A stretch of 64,000 bases of DNA, from NCBI GenBank assembly GCA_030248215.1, contig JASANG010002615.1, positions 1 to 64,000 of the forward strand, in the 5' to 3' direction. Below, one piece after another: positions 43,939 to 55,577 of the stretch. A program made the translations under genes and the position numbers. This DNA is from Enoplolaimus lenunculus (taxonomy: Eukaryota; Nematoda; Enoplea; Enoplida; Thoracostomopsidae). Every line of letters begins with the position of its first letter. Within the stretch, counting starts at the first letter, position 1. Under the pieces are notes generated by a model that saw only the letters and a program-made list of their open reading frames with translations, ran no database searches and was not told the origin of the DNA.

Positions 43939-44046
43939 CGCTCAGAACAAACCAGTTTGAAGCCCGAAAGCCAAAAAATATTTTTTCGCAAACGCTCAGA
44001 ACAAACCAGTTTGAAGCCCGAAAGCCAAAAAATATTTTTTCGCAAA
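43939..44046. repeat. Perfect 54-bp tandem duplication
   Basis: Two identical copies starting CGCTCAGAACAAACCAGTTT. Identity implies a very recent event. Confidence 0.9.
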
Positions 44047-44143
44047 TTTTTAATAAATTATTTCCTCTTGAAATGAAATGCTGGTTTACTGAAAATAGGT
44101 TAAATCCAGAACCTAAACATATACGTTCAATTGTCAATTTGTC

Positions 44144-44304
44144 GACCAATGTAAGACCAGGGGCGCAACAGTATAATAAGCATATTCCTATTCCTAAGCC
44201 TAAGCCTAAGCCTAAGCCAAGCAAAAAAACTTCGTATAAATCTTAACCTTACTCTATTGCAGTCCCACAGAAAAACGTTTCACCCCTGATCTTTTACATG
44301 GGCC
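44144..44304 (-). repeat. Family A MITE
   Basis: GACCAATGTAAGACCAGGGG to CTTTTACATGGGCC, flanked by AATTTGTC and GATTTATC (six of eight). Confidence 0.75.
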
Positions 44305-46209
44305 GATTTATCTAACGGTTTTTTGATGACGTATATTAATTTCTGCGATATAATTTGAGGTATGACGTGACAGCGAAATATAAGACACTGCCAAAATTAT
44401 TAAAACATTGAATTTACCAAAAAAAAAGTTAAAAACTTTCTGTCATCAGCGAACGAAACCCATAATCTGCAGGGCAAAAAAAAGTTCCAAACCTGAAAAT
44501 ATTTTATTTTACTTTAATTTTAATGTCAAATCGACATAACAACAACAACACATCGATAAAATGAAACTTTAGGCAAAATAGGTTATAAAGCCGACGGAAA
44601 ACCCACAAATATTAATAACCTAAAACGGTTCATTTTTTATAAACTTTTGTGAATATTAATTTATTTCCGGTCGCCGTGAATTGGCCAAACTAAAAACGCA
44701 GACAGCTATTCGGTGACGTTGTGGTGAAACCAGTTTTTACGGTCCTAAAGGATTTTGCGGACAGCGATGGCTGTATATTTTGTCCAACTATTAAAAAAAC
44801 TTCAAAAAAATGTTAAAATATTTACTATAAACGTCAACCACTTGCAAAACATATTGCGTGTCTCTTGAAAAACTTTGACGTCCTTAGCAAAAGTTTTTAG
44901 CTTCGTTTGATCATCATGAAACAAAACCACGAGTAAAAGTTTCTAACTGGTCAAACCTATTTCGGCAGACGCTAACCAGGTGAAACCAATTTTTATGGAA
45001 CAATTCGAAACCTGTACACTGTGAAACCGAAAATTAACTGTTTACATAACGAAATGATGTTTACAAATTTTGTACTAAAATGAATTTTTGATGCAAACAT
45101 TTTATTTTTCGTTATACTTTGAAATATATGATATATATAAATATATATAAATATATATATATATTTATATTTATATATATTTATATTTATATTTATATAA
45201 TATGTAACCTGTTCTGTAAACGTGTACCAGAATGTGAAGCCAAGCTTGATGTTCGTAAAGTGTTAGCTGTTATAGCTGTGTAAACAAATTTTCAGGCACA
45301 CAAGTATTTTTCGAACAGAACAAAACCTGACTGTTTCTGGTTCAAAGGCTTGAATGATTCATTACCATTTTGGCCGAGCAGCCGGGGGGGGGGGCACCCA
45401 TTCATTTGAGTGCGGTCAGAAAATTGTGCATACGAACCAAAATGTAGAAATGATTTTTTTTTGGGAGAAAATATGACCAAAAAAGTGTCTGCGTTGCAAT
45501 TAAAATTGTGTTTGGCTTCTCGATCGCTTTGCTCACGGAAGTGATTACGACATTATAGATTGCGCTCCCAAGTGGGTGCACCCTTCCCCCAGTTTTATAT
45601 CAGGGAGTGAGCGCGGGTCGGCCCCTGTTCACCAGGGACCGCAATATGCCAGGGTGACGTTTACGCTACCCTGATGTAATTTCTTCGCCCAAACTCACAT
45701 TTGCTGTCAGACACCGTGGCAGGCCCGTGTCGATTGCTCAGACTTTAGGCTTAGGTTTAGGTTTGTTTCAAAATTTTTTTGCAACATTTTCACAAAATTA
45801 TTAAATTACTGTAAAAAGTTTGAAATACAAAAAAAAAATTCGACAAAATATTTTTCAATTGTCCAAGTGTAATGTTTTTCACAACAAACGTTTACTTCAC
45901 AGAAAGTCTAACCACAAGTCGGTACCAGTGTTCTGATATTATTTTAGCGACATTATTAAGTTCCGAAGAAACCTAAAAAAACAAGACTAGACACCTAAAT
46001 TTAATTTACACAAAGTCTACTAAAAATTTAATTTTAACTATTTCTTAATTTGAGAATTCAAAAACCATACAAACTTACCACACAATTGTTCTGTGTGTTT
46101 CACTGCGTTAAAAACGAACTTTGTAAATGCAAGTAAGTGATTATCTGAAAAAAACATAATATTGCAATTAACTCTTGAGCACGGAACTAATTTATTTCTG
46201 CAACTCGAG
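44305..46209. other. Intergenic: nothing coding; AT microsatellite
   Basis: AT-rich. 45121-45200 is an (ATATATAA)-type tract. A G10 run lies near 45385. A TTAGG scrap occurs at 45745-45760. Confidence 0.4.
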
Positions 46210-46494
46210 GCTTAGGCTAAGGTTTACCTTTAGCGGAGGCTTTGACTTAGAAATATGCTTATACTACTGTAGCGGCCCTGTTCTATACATTGACCAACTC
46301 GCTGTGTTTATTTCTATTTTTTCAGATTTGAACTCAAATTTTTTGATCAAAGCTTAGGCTAAGGTTTATCCTGAACTGATGCTTTAGCTTAGAAATATAC
46401 TTATGCTACTGTAGCGGTCCTGTTATACACATTGACCAACCAACTCGCTGTGTTTGTTTGAAGTTTTTTCCAATTTGAACTCAAAGCTTTTGAT
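46210..46494 (+). repeat. ~142-bp tandem duplication carrying a family A right end
   Basis: Two diverged copies (46210-46351 and 46352-46494), each running from GCTTAGGCTAAGGTTTA through TACTGTAGCGG..ACATTGACC into a shared flank GTGTTT..TTGAACTCAAA. The MITE half was duplicated together with host flank. Confidence 0.7.
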
Positions 46495-46708
46495 TATAGG
46501 ACTGGCAAACAAATACAGAACACGATATAGGAGCAACGGTTTCAGTAGTCATTAATCACCCGCATATTGGAAATGCTCCTAAATTGAACGCAGTAGAATA
46601 ACGCGTTTAAGATTTCCATCTGTGGAAGGACAAATTTTTACAACTGCTGAAAATATTATAAAAATCGTTGACCGCGGTTATTAAGCCAGTTAAAACTGTT
46701 ATATTAAT

Positions 46709-46979
46709 TTAACCCCTTCTCACATTGAGTTGCCTGTAGGCAACTCAGTGCAGTGTATATACGTTAAATAGTATATATCGCACCGTGTTTAACAATTGCA
46801 ACACGTATACATAGTACTAAATCACCACAAGACGTGACAGCCCCCTCGGGCTCGAGCGTCAAGCTCCTATAGCTGAGTGGTGATGGTATACGCCTCCCAC
46901 TCCAGTCACTGGAGTTAGAATCCTAGCATAAAAGTAGGTCTCAGGGGAAATAGAAAATATTCATGTGAGAAAGGGTTAA
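46709..46979 (+). repeat. Family T element, complete, tRNA-like core on plus strand
   Basis: TTAACCCCTTCTCACATTG to GTGAGAAAGGGTTAA. A GAGTTGCC hairpin near the left end, then CTCCTATAGCTGAGTGGTGA (box A) and GGAGTTAGAATCC (box B-like). The variable left part differs from the copies at 169 and 1388, so at least two subfamilies exist. Confidence 0.65.
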
Positions 46980-47966
46980 TATTTCGCCGAAAAGCTTTCA
47001 CGTCTTGTGAAGATTTTGTACTGAAAATATACACGTATGCAGGAAATTATTAAATAACCCAAATGTAAATTCACAAAGATACAGATCCATAGCGAGCTCA
47101 CCTTGCTAGGAAAAGGCTAATATTATTGGGAGGGATGTAGAAGGTAGTCAGGTAGCTTACAAGTGTGGCTGAACCATTATGAGGGTGGGCAAATTTTTTT
47201 ATAGCAGCTGAGACTATTTGGTCCACCTCTCGTTACAGGCCTGTCCATATATAAGACGGAAAGCGTAAAACTTACATAATCCAAACTATACAAATATCCA
47301 ATCGAAATTCGTTTTCAAACGTTTCCGTTGATCGGATTTGTTCGTTGAGTAGCCAATAAAAACTCGCGACTATTTCGAATGAATTTATTAATACGAAAAA
47401 AGACACTTTTTTGTTTGCGATGAAACAATCTACACAAACGAAAGTCTACACGAAAATATTGGATTTATTTTAAGTAAAATAAAAACACAAAATGTAAAAA
47501 ATTTTCTATCTTAATTTAAGTAAATTACAAAAATTTTACTATTAATATTTAAAATTATTGCGTTTTTATAAAAGTAGTGTATATTACAGTGCAGTATATT
47601 ATAACACTTTTGAGGCAAATATATTTAAGTAAACGTCAGTTGAAATATTAATATCTGACGTTTAAGATATTAATTACTCAAAATAAGTAAAAAAGCTGTC
47701 AATAACAGTCGGAAAATATATCGTTTGTTGCGATTAAAATTCAGTCCAAAGTTTACAACAAAATTATTACAAAATTCGTTTATTTGTTTTATTTGAGATT
47801 AACTCAAATATTCGTTTTTAATAATGTATTTTCGATTGCAGTAGCGATTATAAAATCTAAAAAAATAAAAATTAAAATACATTAATAAAATAGCCGAGAC
47901 AGCTTTTGTAAAAAAACACTTTGGTCCTTGCTGGACACTCGATTTATCTGCGAATCTAGTTAGCCC
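46980..47966. other. Intergenic, AT-rich; family F scrap
   Basis: A family F-like scrap lies near 47095-47250 (GAGCTCACCTTGCTAGGAAA). The rest is AT-rich without features. Confidence 0.35.
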
Positions 47967-48147
47967 TACTCAGGCCAGTAGCCAGCTCACCTGGCTAGGG
48001 GATGGCTAAAAATTTTTCAGGAGGGGCACGGAAGCGTTTTCAATGACTGACAAGTAATGTTGAAAATTTTTTAGGGAAAGATAAAATTTCCAGGGGGCGC
48101 TGAGCCCCCTGCCTTCCCTTCGTGGCACCGGATCCGGTCCTGCTAAA
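47967..48147. repeat. Family F repeat
   Basis: AGGCCAGTAGCCAGCTCACC..GCTAGGGGATGG with GGGGGCGCTGAGCCCCC. Shares its left end with 49763 and 58541. Confidence 0.5.
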
Positions 48148-48296
48148 GAAATAAATAAACGAAGAATCATTTGCTGTTAAGAGGACGCACCCCTGATCCT
48201 AAGGTCACCATAAAATCCCGGCCAGGAAATGCGAGCCAGACAGATTCATTAAAATTGCAGGGTCACAATTCTAAACACCCGTCATTAAAAGATAAT

Positions 48297-48528
48297 GGCT
48301 GGGTTTGTGAAATTTTACTTAAGTATTTACTTAAGTTATACTTAAGTAATTACTTAACACGACGACATATTAAGTAAATATTTAAATTTTCGAGCAAAAA
48401 AATAAACGCCAAATGTCAGCCATTGTCATTCCAAGAACGTAATAATTTTGCTTTATATTTAGGACGGACCAATAGTGGGCAAACGTAAGTACAAAGTTAT
48501 ACTTAAGTAGGATTTTGGAAACCCAGCC
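48297..48528. repeat. Family I MITE
   Basis: GGCTGGGTTTGTGAAATTTT to TTTTGGAAACCCAGCC, CTTAAGT-rich inside. Confidence 0.65.
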
Positions 48529-48714
48529 ATTGTGTCTTGTTTAGTTTCTAACTTTTCACGCTGCTTTTTCGTGAAATGCTCAATTTCTCCGTTGACCTGA
48601 AATTTGTAGCCTTTGACAGCAAGGACTTGTACGACAAGAGCGAATAGAGGAAATATCCTCAAAAACTTTTCCGGGTCGATAAATACAGGCACTTTTACAG
48701 TAAAGCGGATCCAG

Positions 48715-48893
48715 AAGAAAGGTCCGACGTGTCCCATCAGAACAGATTTTGTGACAAAATAGTAAGGTCCCTACATTACATATATTTCCCCTTAGAAGAT
48801 TGGACCATATATAGCATATAGTAAAAATTACGTTTCATTGCCATCACGCACTTGCGTCAGAAATTTCTAGATTCTCCGCTGCGTTGACATGTC
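48715..48893. repeat. Family G repeat
   Basis: CCCATCAGAACAGATTTTGTGACAAAATAGTAAGGTCCCTA..CAGAAATTTCTAGATTC, related to 57740-57950 and 62216-62360. Confidence 0.5.
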
Positions 48894-49414
48894 ATACACA
48901 GTCGGGTCATACTTAGAGTGAAACTTTTAGTCGAGTTTGTTCTGTCCCGAAACGAAATCACAAATGCCGACGGTGTGAATAAAAGCGTTTTGCTGTTTGG
49001 TACAAAAAAAAGTAAATTTCACGTTTTTTTCAATTAAGCCTTTATCCAAGCAACGGTAACCGTTAAAATTAGAAATTACTGGTATCTGTTCCTAAATAAT
49101 TTATTTGATATTAATTTGAAGCCAGAAACACCGGCACGAAAGTGGGACGCACCCGGCTTTAGATCCCCTCCAACAGGAATCAAAACCTAAATTTTGCATT
49201 AAGTTATTAAAATTCCGTTCGGATTCTGGCTCGCATCACTAGCGAGTTTTGTTTTTCGACTATTATATCTTGGGCTGAGCCCGTTTTTAGAAATTTCTGG
49301 ATCCGCGTCTGGAGGATAACTGTTCGAGAACATTTGTCTGTTCATACCAGAATAATTATCGAACCATATGGTGTTACGGTTAGGCTTAGAATCAATTTAA
49401 ATAGCAAAAATTAA
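48894..49414. other. Intergenic, no feature recognised
   Basis: AT-rich. One family G end (AGAAATTTCTGGATCCGCG) at 49287-49306. Confidence 0.35.
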
Positions 49415-49614
49415 AGCCCATGTAAAGATCAGGGGCGGAATGTTTTTCCGTGGGACTAGAAAAAAGCAAGTGTAAGCTTTAGACAATTTTTTGCTTGGCT
49501 TAGGCTTAGGCTTAGGAATATGCTCATTCTTACGCTTAGGCTTAGGCTTAGGCTTCGGATTAGGCTTAGGAATATGCATATAACACTGTTCCGCCCCTGT
49601 TCTTTACATTGGAC
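49415..49614 (+). repeat. Family A MITE
   Basis: AGCCCATGTAAAGATCAGGG to CTTTACATTGGAC, close to the family consensus with two full TTAGGC arrays. No duplication found. Confidence 0.78.
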
Positions 49615-49762
49615 GTCCTAGAGATTGTCACACAGTTTAGGATGGAACATTGCCAAAACATCAGGGCGAAACATTAGTTCCGTTACGAAAATATGCTATT
49701 ATCTAACTTGGCTGAATAAAATAATTTAATGGCTTATGGATGGCGTGGACATTAATCGTTTG

Positions 49763-49905
49763 GCAGGCCCGTAGCCAGCTCAACCTATAACAGGGGCCCA
49801 AACAATTTTAGAAAGGAAATTCGGTTGAAATATCAAGCTTACCAGTCTGGCTAAGGGGTGGGCAAAATTTTTTTGGTGTTTGAGCAGCTTCTGGTTCATG
49901 CTTCA
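49763..49905. repeat. Family F repeat
   Basis: CAGGCCCGTAGCCAGCTCAA then GGGGTGGGCAAAATTTTTTT; right end unclear. Confidence 0.45.
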
Positions 49906-50113
49906 GCTACCTGCCCACGCGTATAGCCAATACCATGGTTATACGCTTAAATCGTGGTCAGCTGGTTTTCTGGCAAAACAGTATTTGGCTTATTTTCAAC
50001 CTAGCTTGATACTGATAAAGAACAACTAACAAGCTAAATTAACAGGTGATTTTTCATATGCGACTAGCTGAACAAGTTTTTTTAAAAAAACTGCAGTCAT
50101 TTTTAGGTTTTCG

Positions 50114-50317
50114 GGCCAAATTAAACATCAGAGGCGGAACGTTTTTCAGTGGGCTTAGAAACGAGTAAGCTTAAGCTTTAGACTAATTTTTTTGCTTGGT
50201 TTAGGCTTAGGCTAATAGGCTTAGGAATAAACTCATTCTTGAACTTAGGCTTAGACTTAGGCTTACGCTTAGGAATATGCTTATAATACTGTTTTGCCCC
50301 TGTTCTTTACATTGGCC
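50114..50317 (+). repeat. Family A MITE
   Basis: GGCCAAATTAAACATCAGAG to CTTTACATTGGCC, flanked by GGTTTTCG and ACTTTTCG (six of eight). Confidence 0.75.
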
Positions 50318-50466
50318 ACTTTTCGGCACCTATGACATTAGTCTAACATTTTTCTTAATTTAGGTTCAAGTCAAAGCCTAAGTCAAACTTTAAACTTGTA
50401 TATAAGCCAAATCGGGTATAAAATGCAACATTTAACAAGCTCAAATATTATGACGTCGGTGCTTAC

Positions 50467-50610
50467 ACCGAACCAAAAACAAACAACCAATCACCGAAGC
50501 TTTGACGGTAGTGTCAAACCGAACCATAAACAAACAACCAATCACCGAAGCTTTGACGGGAGTGTCAAACCGAACCAAAAAAAGCAACCAATCACCGAAG
50601 CTTTTCGAAA
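50467..50610. repeat. 51-bp tandem repeat, ~2.8 units
   Basis: Unit ACCGAACCAAAAACAAACAA then CCAATCACCGAAGCTTTGAC. It keeps a plus-strand frame open (KPNQKQTTNHRSFDGSV), but nothing else supports a gene. Confidence 0.75.
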
Positions 50611-51084
50611 CAGATTCGCCGCTCGCTTTTGTGCGCCGAAGTCAAAATCATACGTTTCAATCATAATTATCAACTCGACACCACCCACCAGTAAACGTGA
50701 ACACCATTTTTTTGCTATGATTAAAATTGCCAAAAAAATAATATTTCTGGCAAAAATACATTTGTGTATGTATGTAATGGTTTACCTTAATATCAGTTAA
50801 AAACTACATATAATTGACTTAGCATTAACAATAGTGAAGGTACTTCCATGCTGACTTCGGAACTGGCTTTTGTACCGCTTTTGATTACAGATTTCGAATT
50901 TTTTTGCCCAATTTAGCATCAAAATTAGGCTTAGGTTTAATCTTAGTCTGGCGATTAAGTTTGTGGGGTCAACATACACAAGTGCCAGACGTTTTAGGTC
51001 TGTGGGGTAATTGTGAAAGCTACTTTAGGCTGGTTTCCATTAGGCTAATAGAGTTTACGGATATACGCAATTTTTAAAAATATG

Positions 51085-51249
51085 GGCCAATGTAAAGAAC
51101 ATGGCCGAAACAGTAGCATAAACCATAAACTAAAGCTTAGCGTAAGGATAGACTTACACCTAAGCCTAAACAAAAAATCAATCTAAACCTTCAGCTTACA
51201 CGATTGCAGTCCCGCGGAAGATCGTTCTGCCGCTGATCGATAGAGGGTC
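51085..51249 (-). repeat. Degenerate family A MITE
   Basis: GGGCCAATGTAAAGAACATG, AACTAAAGCTTAGCG, AGTCCCGCGG, CGCTGATCG; right terminus eroded. Confidence 0.55.
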
Positions 51250-51319
51250 CAAAATATCTTAAAAAATTTATACAGTGGAACTTAGAAACATTATGGCTGT
51301 GACTTTTTTAATTTTACAG

Positions 51320-51535
51320 AAAATATATTATATAATAATTAGCAAAAATATATTATGTAGTAATTAACAAAAATATATTATATAACAATTAACAAAAATA
51401 TATTATATAATAATTAGCAAAAATATATTATGTAGTAATTAACAAAAATATATTATATAACAATTAACAAAAATATATTATATAATAATCAGCAAAAATA
51501 TATTATGTAGTAATTAACAAAAGTATATTAATTAT
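51320..51535. repeat. 25-bp AT satellite with 75-bp higher-order period
   Basis: Unit AAAAATATATTATGTAGTAA+TTAAC. Three variants (GTAGTAATTAAC, TAACAATTAAC, TAATAATTAGC) recur in fixed order about three times, so blocks of three were amplified together. Confidence 0.8.
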
Positions 51536-51768
51536 TAAATTAACAAAAATTTCACAATGAAAATGTTTTCGAATTTAAATTTTAAGCAAAAAATTTTGAC
51601 AATCAACTTTGAACGTTTTGCTGAGTAATTGCCGGTATGAGCGTGAGTCATTGATTTGAGCAAATCATGTATGTATGACTTATTCATATATTTACATACA
51701 TATAACACTGATGTTCAGATATCATCAAATTAAATATAAGCATATATTATATAATACATGTATATGAA

Positions 51769-52225
51769 GTGCCCCAAACAGCTATTTGCCCCAGTTGGCA
51801 ACTGGGATGTCCAAACGCCAATTGCTGTTCGGGATAGGCGAAACAACTAAGGGATTACGCAATTTGATTGGCTAATCAAAACAACAGATCTGAAAATAGC
51901 ATTATCCACATAGCATTGTATTCGATGAAACATAAGTAATGGCATACGCTCATACATCTTCATTTGTATACTATAGAAACCTTGTTTAATTTAAACTTTG
52001 CAAATATGGCGCAGCTAAATAATTATTTTGCAAGTCAGTGTTCTCGAACATAGCACAGTTTAAACAACCAATTACAAACATTTTGCATTGCAGTAGCTGT
52101 TTGGCTTGTATAATCCTTTTATAAAAAGCAGCTTGTATTCCAGTAGTTGTTTGGGTGGTCCCAAGCAGCAATTGTCATTTGGGACGTTCCAGTTGGAAAC
52201 TGGGGCAAATAGCTGTTTAGGACAC
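51769..52225. repeat. Family J MITE (long inverted ends)
   Basis: GTGCCCCAAACAGCTATTTG and its inverse CAAATAGCTGTTTAGGACAC, continuing inward through CCCCAGTTGG. About 457 bp without coding capacity. Confidence 0.7.
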
Positions 52226-52297
52226 AACATATGTAATAAATGTATAAATATGAATATGTTATATATATAAAAGTAAACATATTCATATACTATCGAT

Positions 52298-52577
52298 GGC
52301 CCGTGTAAAGATCAGGGGCAGAGAGTTTTTCTGTGAGACTAGAAAAGAGTAAGCTTAAGCTTTAGACTAATTTTTTTGCTTGGATTAGGTTTTAGGCTTA
52401 GGCTTAGGCTTTGGCCTAGGCTTAGTCTTACCTTACGCTTAGGCTTAGGCATAGGCTTAGGCTTAGGCTTAGGCTTAGGCTTAGCCTTACGCTTAGGCTT
52501 AGGCATAGGCTTAGGCTTAGACTTACGCTTAGGAATATGCTTAAAATACTGTTGCGCCCCTGTTCTTTACATTTGCC
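52298..52577 (+). repeat. Family A MITE with the longest TTAGGC arrays
   Basis: GGCCCGTGTAAAGATCAGGG to TTTACATTTGCC, flanked by CTATCGAT and CAATCGAT (one mismatch). About 20 TTAGGC-type hexamers with TTACGC and TTAGCC variants, the longest in the window. Confidence 0.85.
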
Positions 52578-52991
52578 CAATCGATAATTGTGTATTTTAA
52601 ATATAAATATATGTGTTACGTAAATGGATGTAATTTATATATTGTATATATTTGTTATTTATTCATTACATTTATATATAAATAATTGATAAATAAACAC
52701 ACCTGTATTAACTGAAAAAAACACGAATGATTCATATCCGTAACAGACATACCAAAACAGTTCAAAGTGCAGTTCAGATATGTTTTATCATCAAAAAATT
52801 GAAAAATATTTATTTATCTGTAAGTCATTTTAAAATTCAAGTAAGTGAATACGTACCGGTATGACAGAGAGGGTTTCAGGTTGGCAGGGTACTCTGGCAC
52901 CAGGGGTGTATTCATTGGGTGAGATAGGGAAATATATCTTCTGTTGAAATTTACGAGAGACAAGACAAACGGTTCTTTGTGTTGGTTCCTA

Positions 52992-53438
52992 GGGCCATAT
53001 TCTCAATTGTATATAGCAACTATGGCCCATGTATAGAACATGGCCGGATCGTTTTCCGGAGGGGCTATAATAGAGGCAGATTAATCTTTGCACTACTTTT
53101 TTGTTTAGGCTTAGGCTAAGGCTTAGGCTAAGGCTTAGGCTTAGGAATATGCTCATCCATACGCTTAAGCTTAGGCTTAGGCTTTGGCTTAGGAATATGC
53201 TTATACTACTGTTTTGGCTCTGTTCTATATATGGGCCGCAAGCAACTATCATCAGATAGTAATAGGTTTTCAAACTCACTAACTCTTGCAATTGTTTCAC
53301 TCAAAATTAGTAGTACAGGAGTAGAGCACGGCATGCTAAAAATGTTCTGAATTGTGAGTATCAGCATTCAGTGGTTCGAAAGTTAGTTACAAGATGTATC
53401 ACAACTTGTGATAGATGCTACACACATTTGAGAATACT
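52992..53438. repeat. Family E MITE split by a family A insertion
   Basis: CATATTCTCAATTGTATATA and CACACATTTGAGAATACT ends; the two halves rejoin without the insert. Gives relative age: E older than A. Confidence 0.72.
53024..53237 (+). repeat. Family A MITE nested in family E
   Basis: GGCCCATGTATAGAACATGG to TATATATGGGCC. GCAACTAT precedes it (53016) and recurs at 53242 after four extra bases. Confidence 0.78.
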
Positions 53439-54431
53439 CAGACCCAAGAGGTCATAACCTTTACGACTTGAAATCTTGTCTACGACCCTGGCTGTAACAC
53501 AGCTGTGAGTACAAAAAATATGCTTAATTCAAGGTTTACACCCACAAATGGTTCATGGTGTTCTGTAAACATTGATTTGGGTTTAAATTTATACCCAAAT
53601 CAAAGTTTGGTCATTGCTTCAAGCCCGAAATCCTGTCAAGAACGTAGACAGGGTTTGATTTTAGGTTGGTACAAAGGGGTTTTAACCAGAAAGCGAGAAA
53701 AAAATTTTGGTCGCTAGGGTCCAAACAGACCATAACGGTACTCTGCAAAAGTGTTTTTACCTTGTATCTCCAAAAATTTCTAAGAAATATATTTCTGCAT
53801 ATATCCTGTTTTGCTTTCTCGTATACACCCCTTCAGTCTTATACAGTCGTCTTAAGATAAACAAAATAACTGAGTCTAGTGACAATTGCGAGAATATGAC
53901 GTAATTGCAACAATTGAAAAACGAAATATTAAAGTGAAAAAACAGAAAAAATTGTATAAAACTAAAAAGAAGTTAAAAACAAATAACACAATGTGATGAA
54001 CTCTTGAAATCGTCATCGAAAAAGTGACAAAGGGTACAGTGTTAGGTCAGTGTTCTCCTTACGAGACGAGCAAAGTGAGAATAAAATTATTGCAAACCCG
54101 AAAAGTAAATAAATTTAAACATTTTGTCTCAAATTCACATTTTGCTGGTTCAAAACTGCAGTTATTTAAAATAATTATGGATTTTGAAACGGTGGAAAAT
54201 AATGTTATATAAACTACTTCAGATTTTAGCTAAAAATACTCTGTGAGTGCATATATGTAATCAAATAATGAGGGTACGGAAATATTTAGCACAGCAAAAG
54301 CATCTTAGATTTTAGTCAAGTAGCTTACAAAAATTATGACGTGTAATGATAAATGATTCTTTTATAATGACGTCAGTAATATAATGATATCATACTTACT
54401 ATTTCAATAGTTGAATTTTGAATGTAAACTA
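53439..54431. other. Intergenic: AT-rich, nothing recognised
   Basis: Short open frames only, without motifs or splice support. Confidence 0.35.
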
Positions 54432-54862
54432 CACTGTAAAAAATGGTGAGTCAAATTGACTCTCCGAAATAGGCTTTTCCTGACTACACAAACTGAGTCA
54501 AAATTCGACTCCGCCTGAGTCAAATTTGACTCACTTGACTCTGGCGGAGTCGAATTTTGACTCAGTTTGTGTAGTCAGGAAAAGCCTATTTCGGAGAGAG
54601 TCAATTTGACCAAGAGTGGATGATCACTCTTTAGAACAAGAGTGTGCAACTGGGTACATTCTGTGTATTAAAGAATGTTCCAGCACGCGTTGCATTTTTG
54701 TTCGACCCCCCCTCAATCAGGGGGGTTTAAGCAAAAGATTGTAGGCCAAAAACGCAACGCGTGCCGGGTACATTCTTTAATACACAGAATGTACCCAGTT
54801 GCACGCTCTTGTTATAAAGAGTGATCATCCACTCTTGATTTGACTCACCTATTTTTGCAGTG
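54432..54862. repeat. Family B foldback MITE split by family C
   Basis: TA, CACTGTAAAAAATGGTGAGT ... TTTTTGCAGTG, TA. Its arms are the best-preserved of the family. Confidence 0.78.
54611..54837. repeat. Family C MITE (CAAGAGTG ends) nested in family B
   Basis: Starts CAAGAGTGGATGATCACTCT and ends with the exact inverse. ATTTGAC is duplicated on both sides (54604-54610 and 54838-54844). The 227-bp element is itself nearly palindromic around CCCCCCTCAATCAGGGGGG. Confidence 0.82.
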
Positions 54863-55413
54863 TACTTTAAAATTAAGTTCCATTTTTGCTGCATTCAGCA
54901 ACAAATAAATACCTAACACACATGCTCGTTTAGCGTATCATCAAAAAAGCATCTAAATTTTTAGGGGGTTTATGCCGGAAATACTTGTTCACTATCCCCC
55001 CACAAACAGTTTCTCCCGCACGCAATAACCGGAACAGTAATATAGGCCTATGCTTAGGCTGAGGCTTAGGCTGATCAGCCTATGCCTTAGATTTAGCGTA
55101 AAACTAAGCTTAGGTTTAGACAATTCAAATAAACGTTGATCAAACTTTTGGCTTTTATCAAATTAACATTAGTGTGTAGGATAAACAAGTACTATACCGA
55201 AGCCTAAACGTTTCTTTTCGGATACTTTCGTTTAGCTACGGATTGGGACACACACGGACAAGTTGAACTTATACAGCCATCCCTGTGTCAGAAAATCCTA
55301 TCTCAGCCTATTGCTGAAACTATTTCGAATTTAGGTCAAACAACAAGTTAAACAAACTTCAAATCGTGCTAACTCAACTGTATTGACTACTCAAAAAAAC
55401 CTATAACTTGGTT
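54863..55413. other. Intergenic: TTAGG scrap only
   Basis: 55045-55115 holds decayed TTAGGC material (GCTTAGGCTGAGGCTTAGGC). Otherwise nothing. Confidence 0.35.
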
Positions 55414-55577
55414 GGCCCATGTAAAGATCAGAGACGAAACGTTTTCCTGTGTAACTAGAATAGAGTAAGCTTATGCTTTAGACTAATTTTGTTGTTTGGC
55501 TTAGGCTTAGGTATGCTTATTCTTACGCTTAGGTTTATACTTATAATACTGTTCCGCACCTGTTCTTCACATTGGCC
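55414..55577 (+). repeat. Family A MITE with target duplication
   Basis: GGCCCATGTAAAGATCAGAG to CTTCACATTGGCC, flanked by ACTTGGTT and ACTTAGTT (one mismatch). Confidence 0.82.

Noticed and set aside
46860-46935. A functional tRNA gene
   Set aside because: Box A and B-like sequences exist, but I could not fold a full cloverleaf with paired acceptor stem; it lies inside a repeated TTAA-flanked element.
50396-50800. 134-codon frame with NHRSFDGSV repeats
   Set aside because: Created by a 51-bp tandem repeat; no signal, domain or splice partner and normal AT-rich flanks.
52400-52550. TTAGGC arrays as a true telomere or fused chromosome end
   Set aside because: They are short, degenerate, in both orientations and bounded by MITE ends with 8-bp duplications.
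52376-52600. Gly/Leu-rich open frames such as LGLGLGL (also at 12094, 43934, 6700, 63221)
   Set aside because: Translations of TTAGGC arrays inside family A MITEs.
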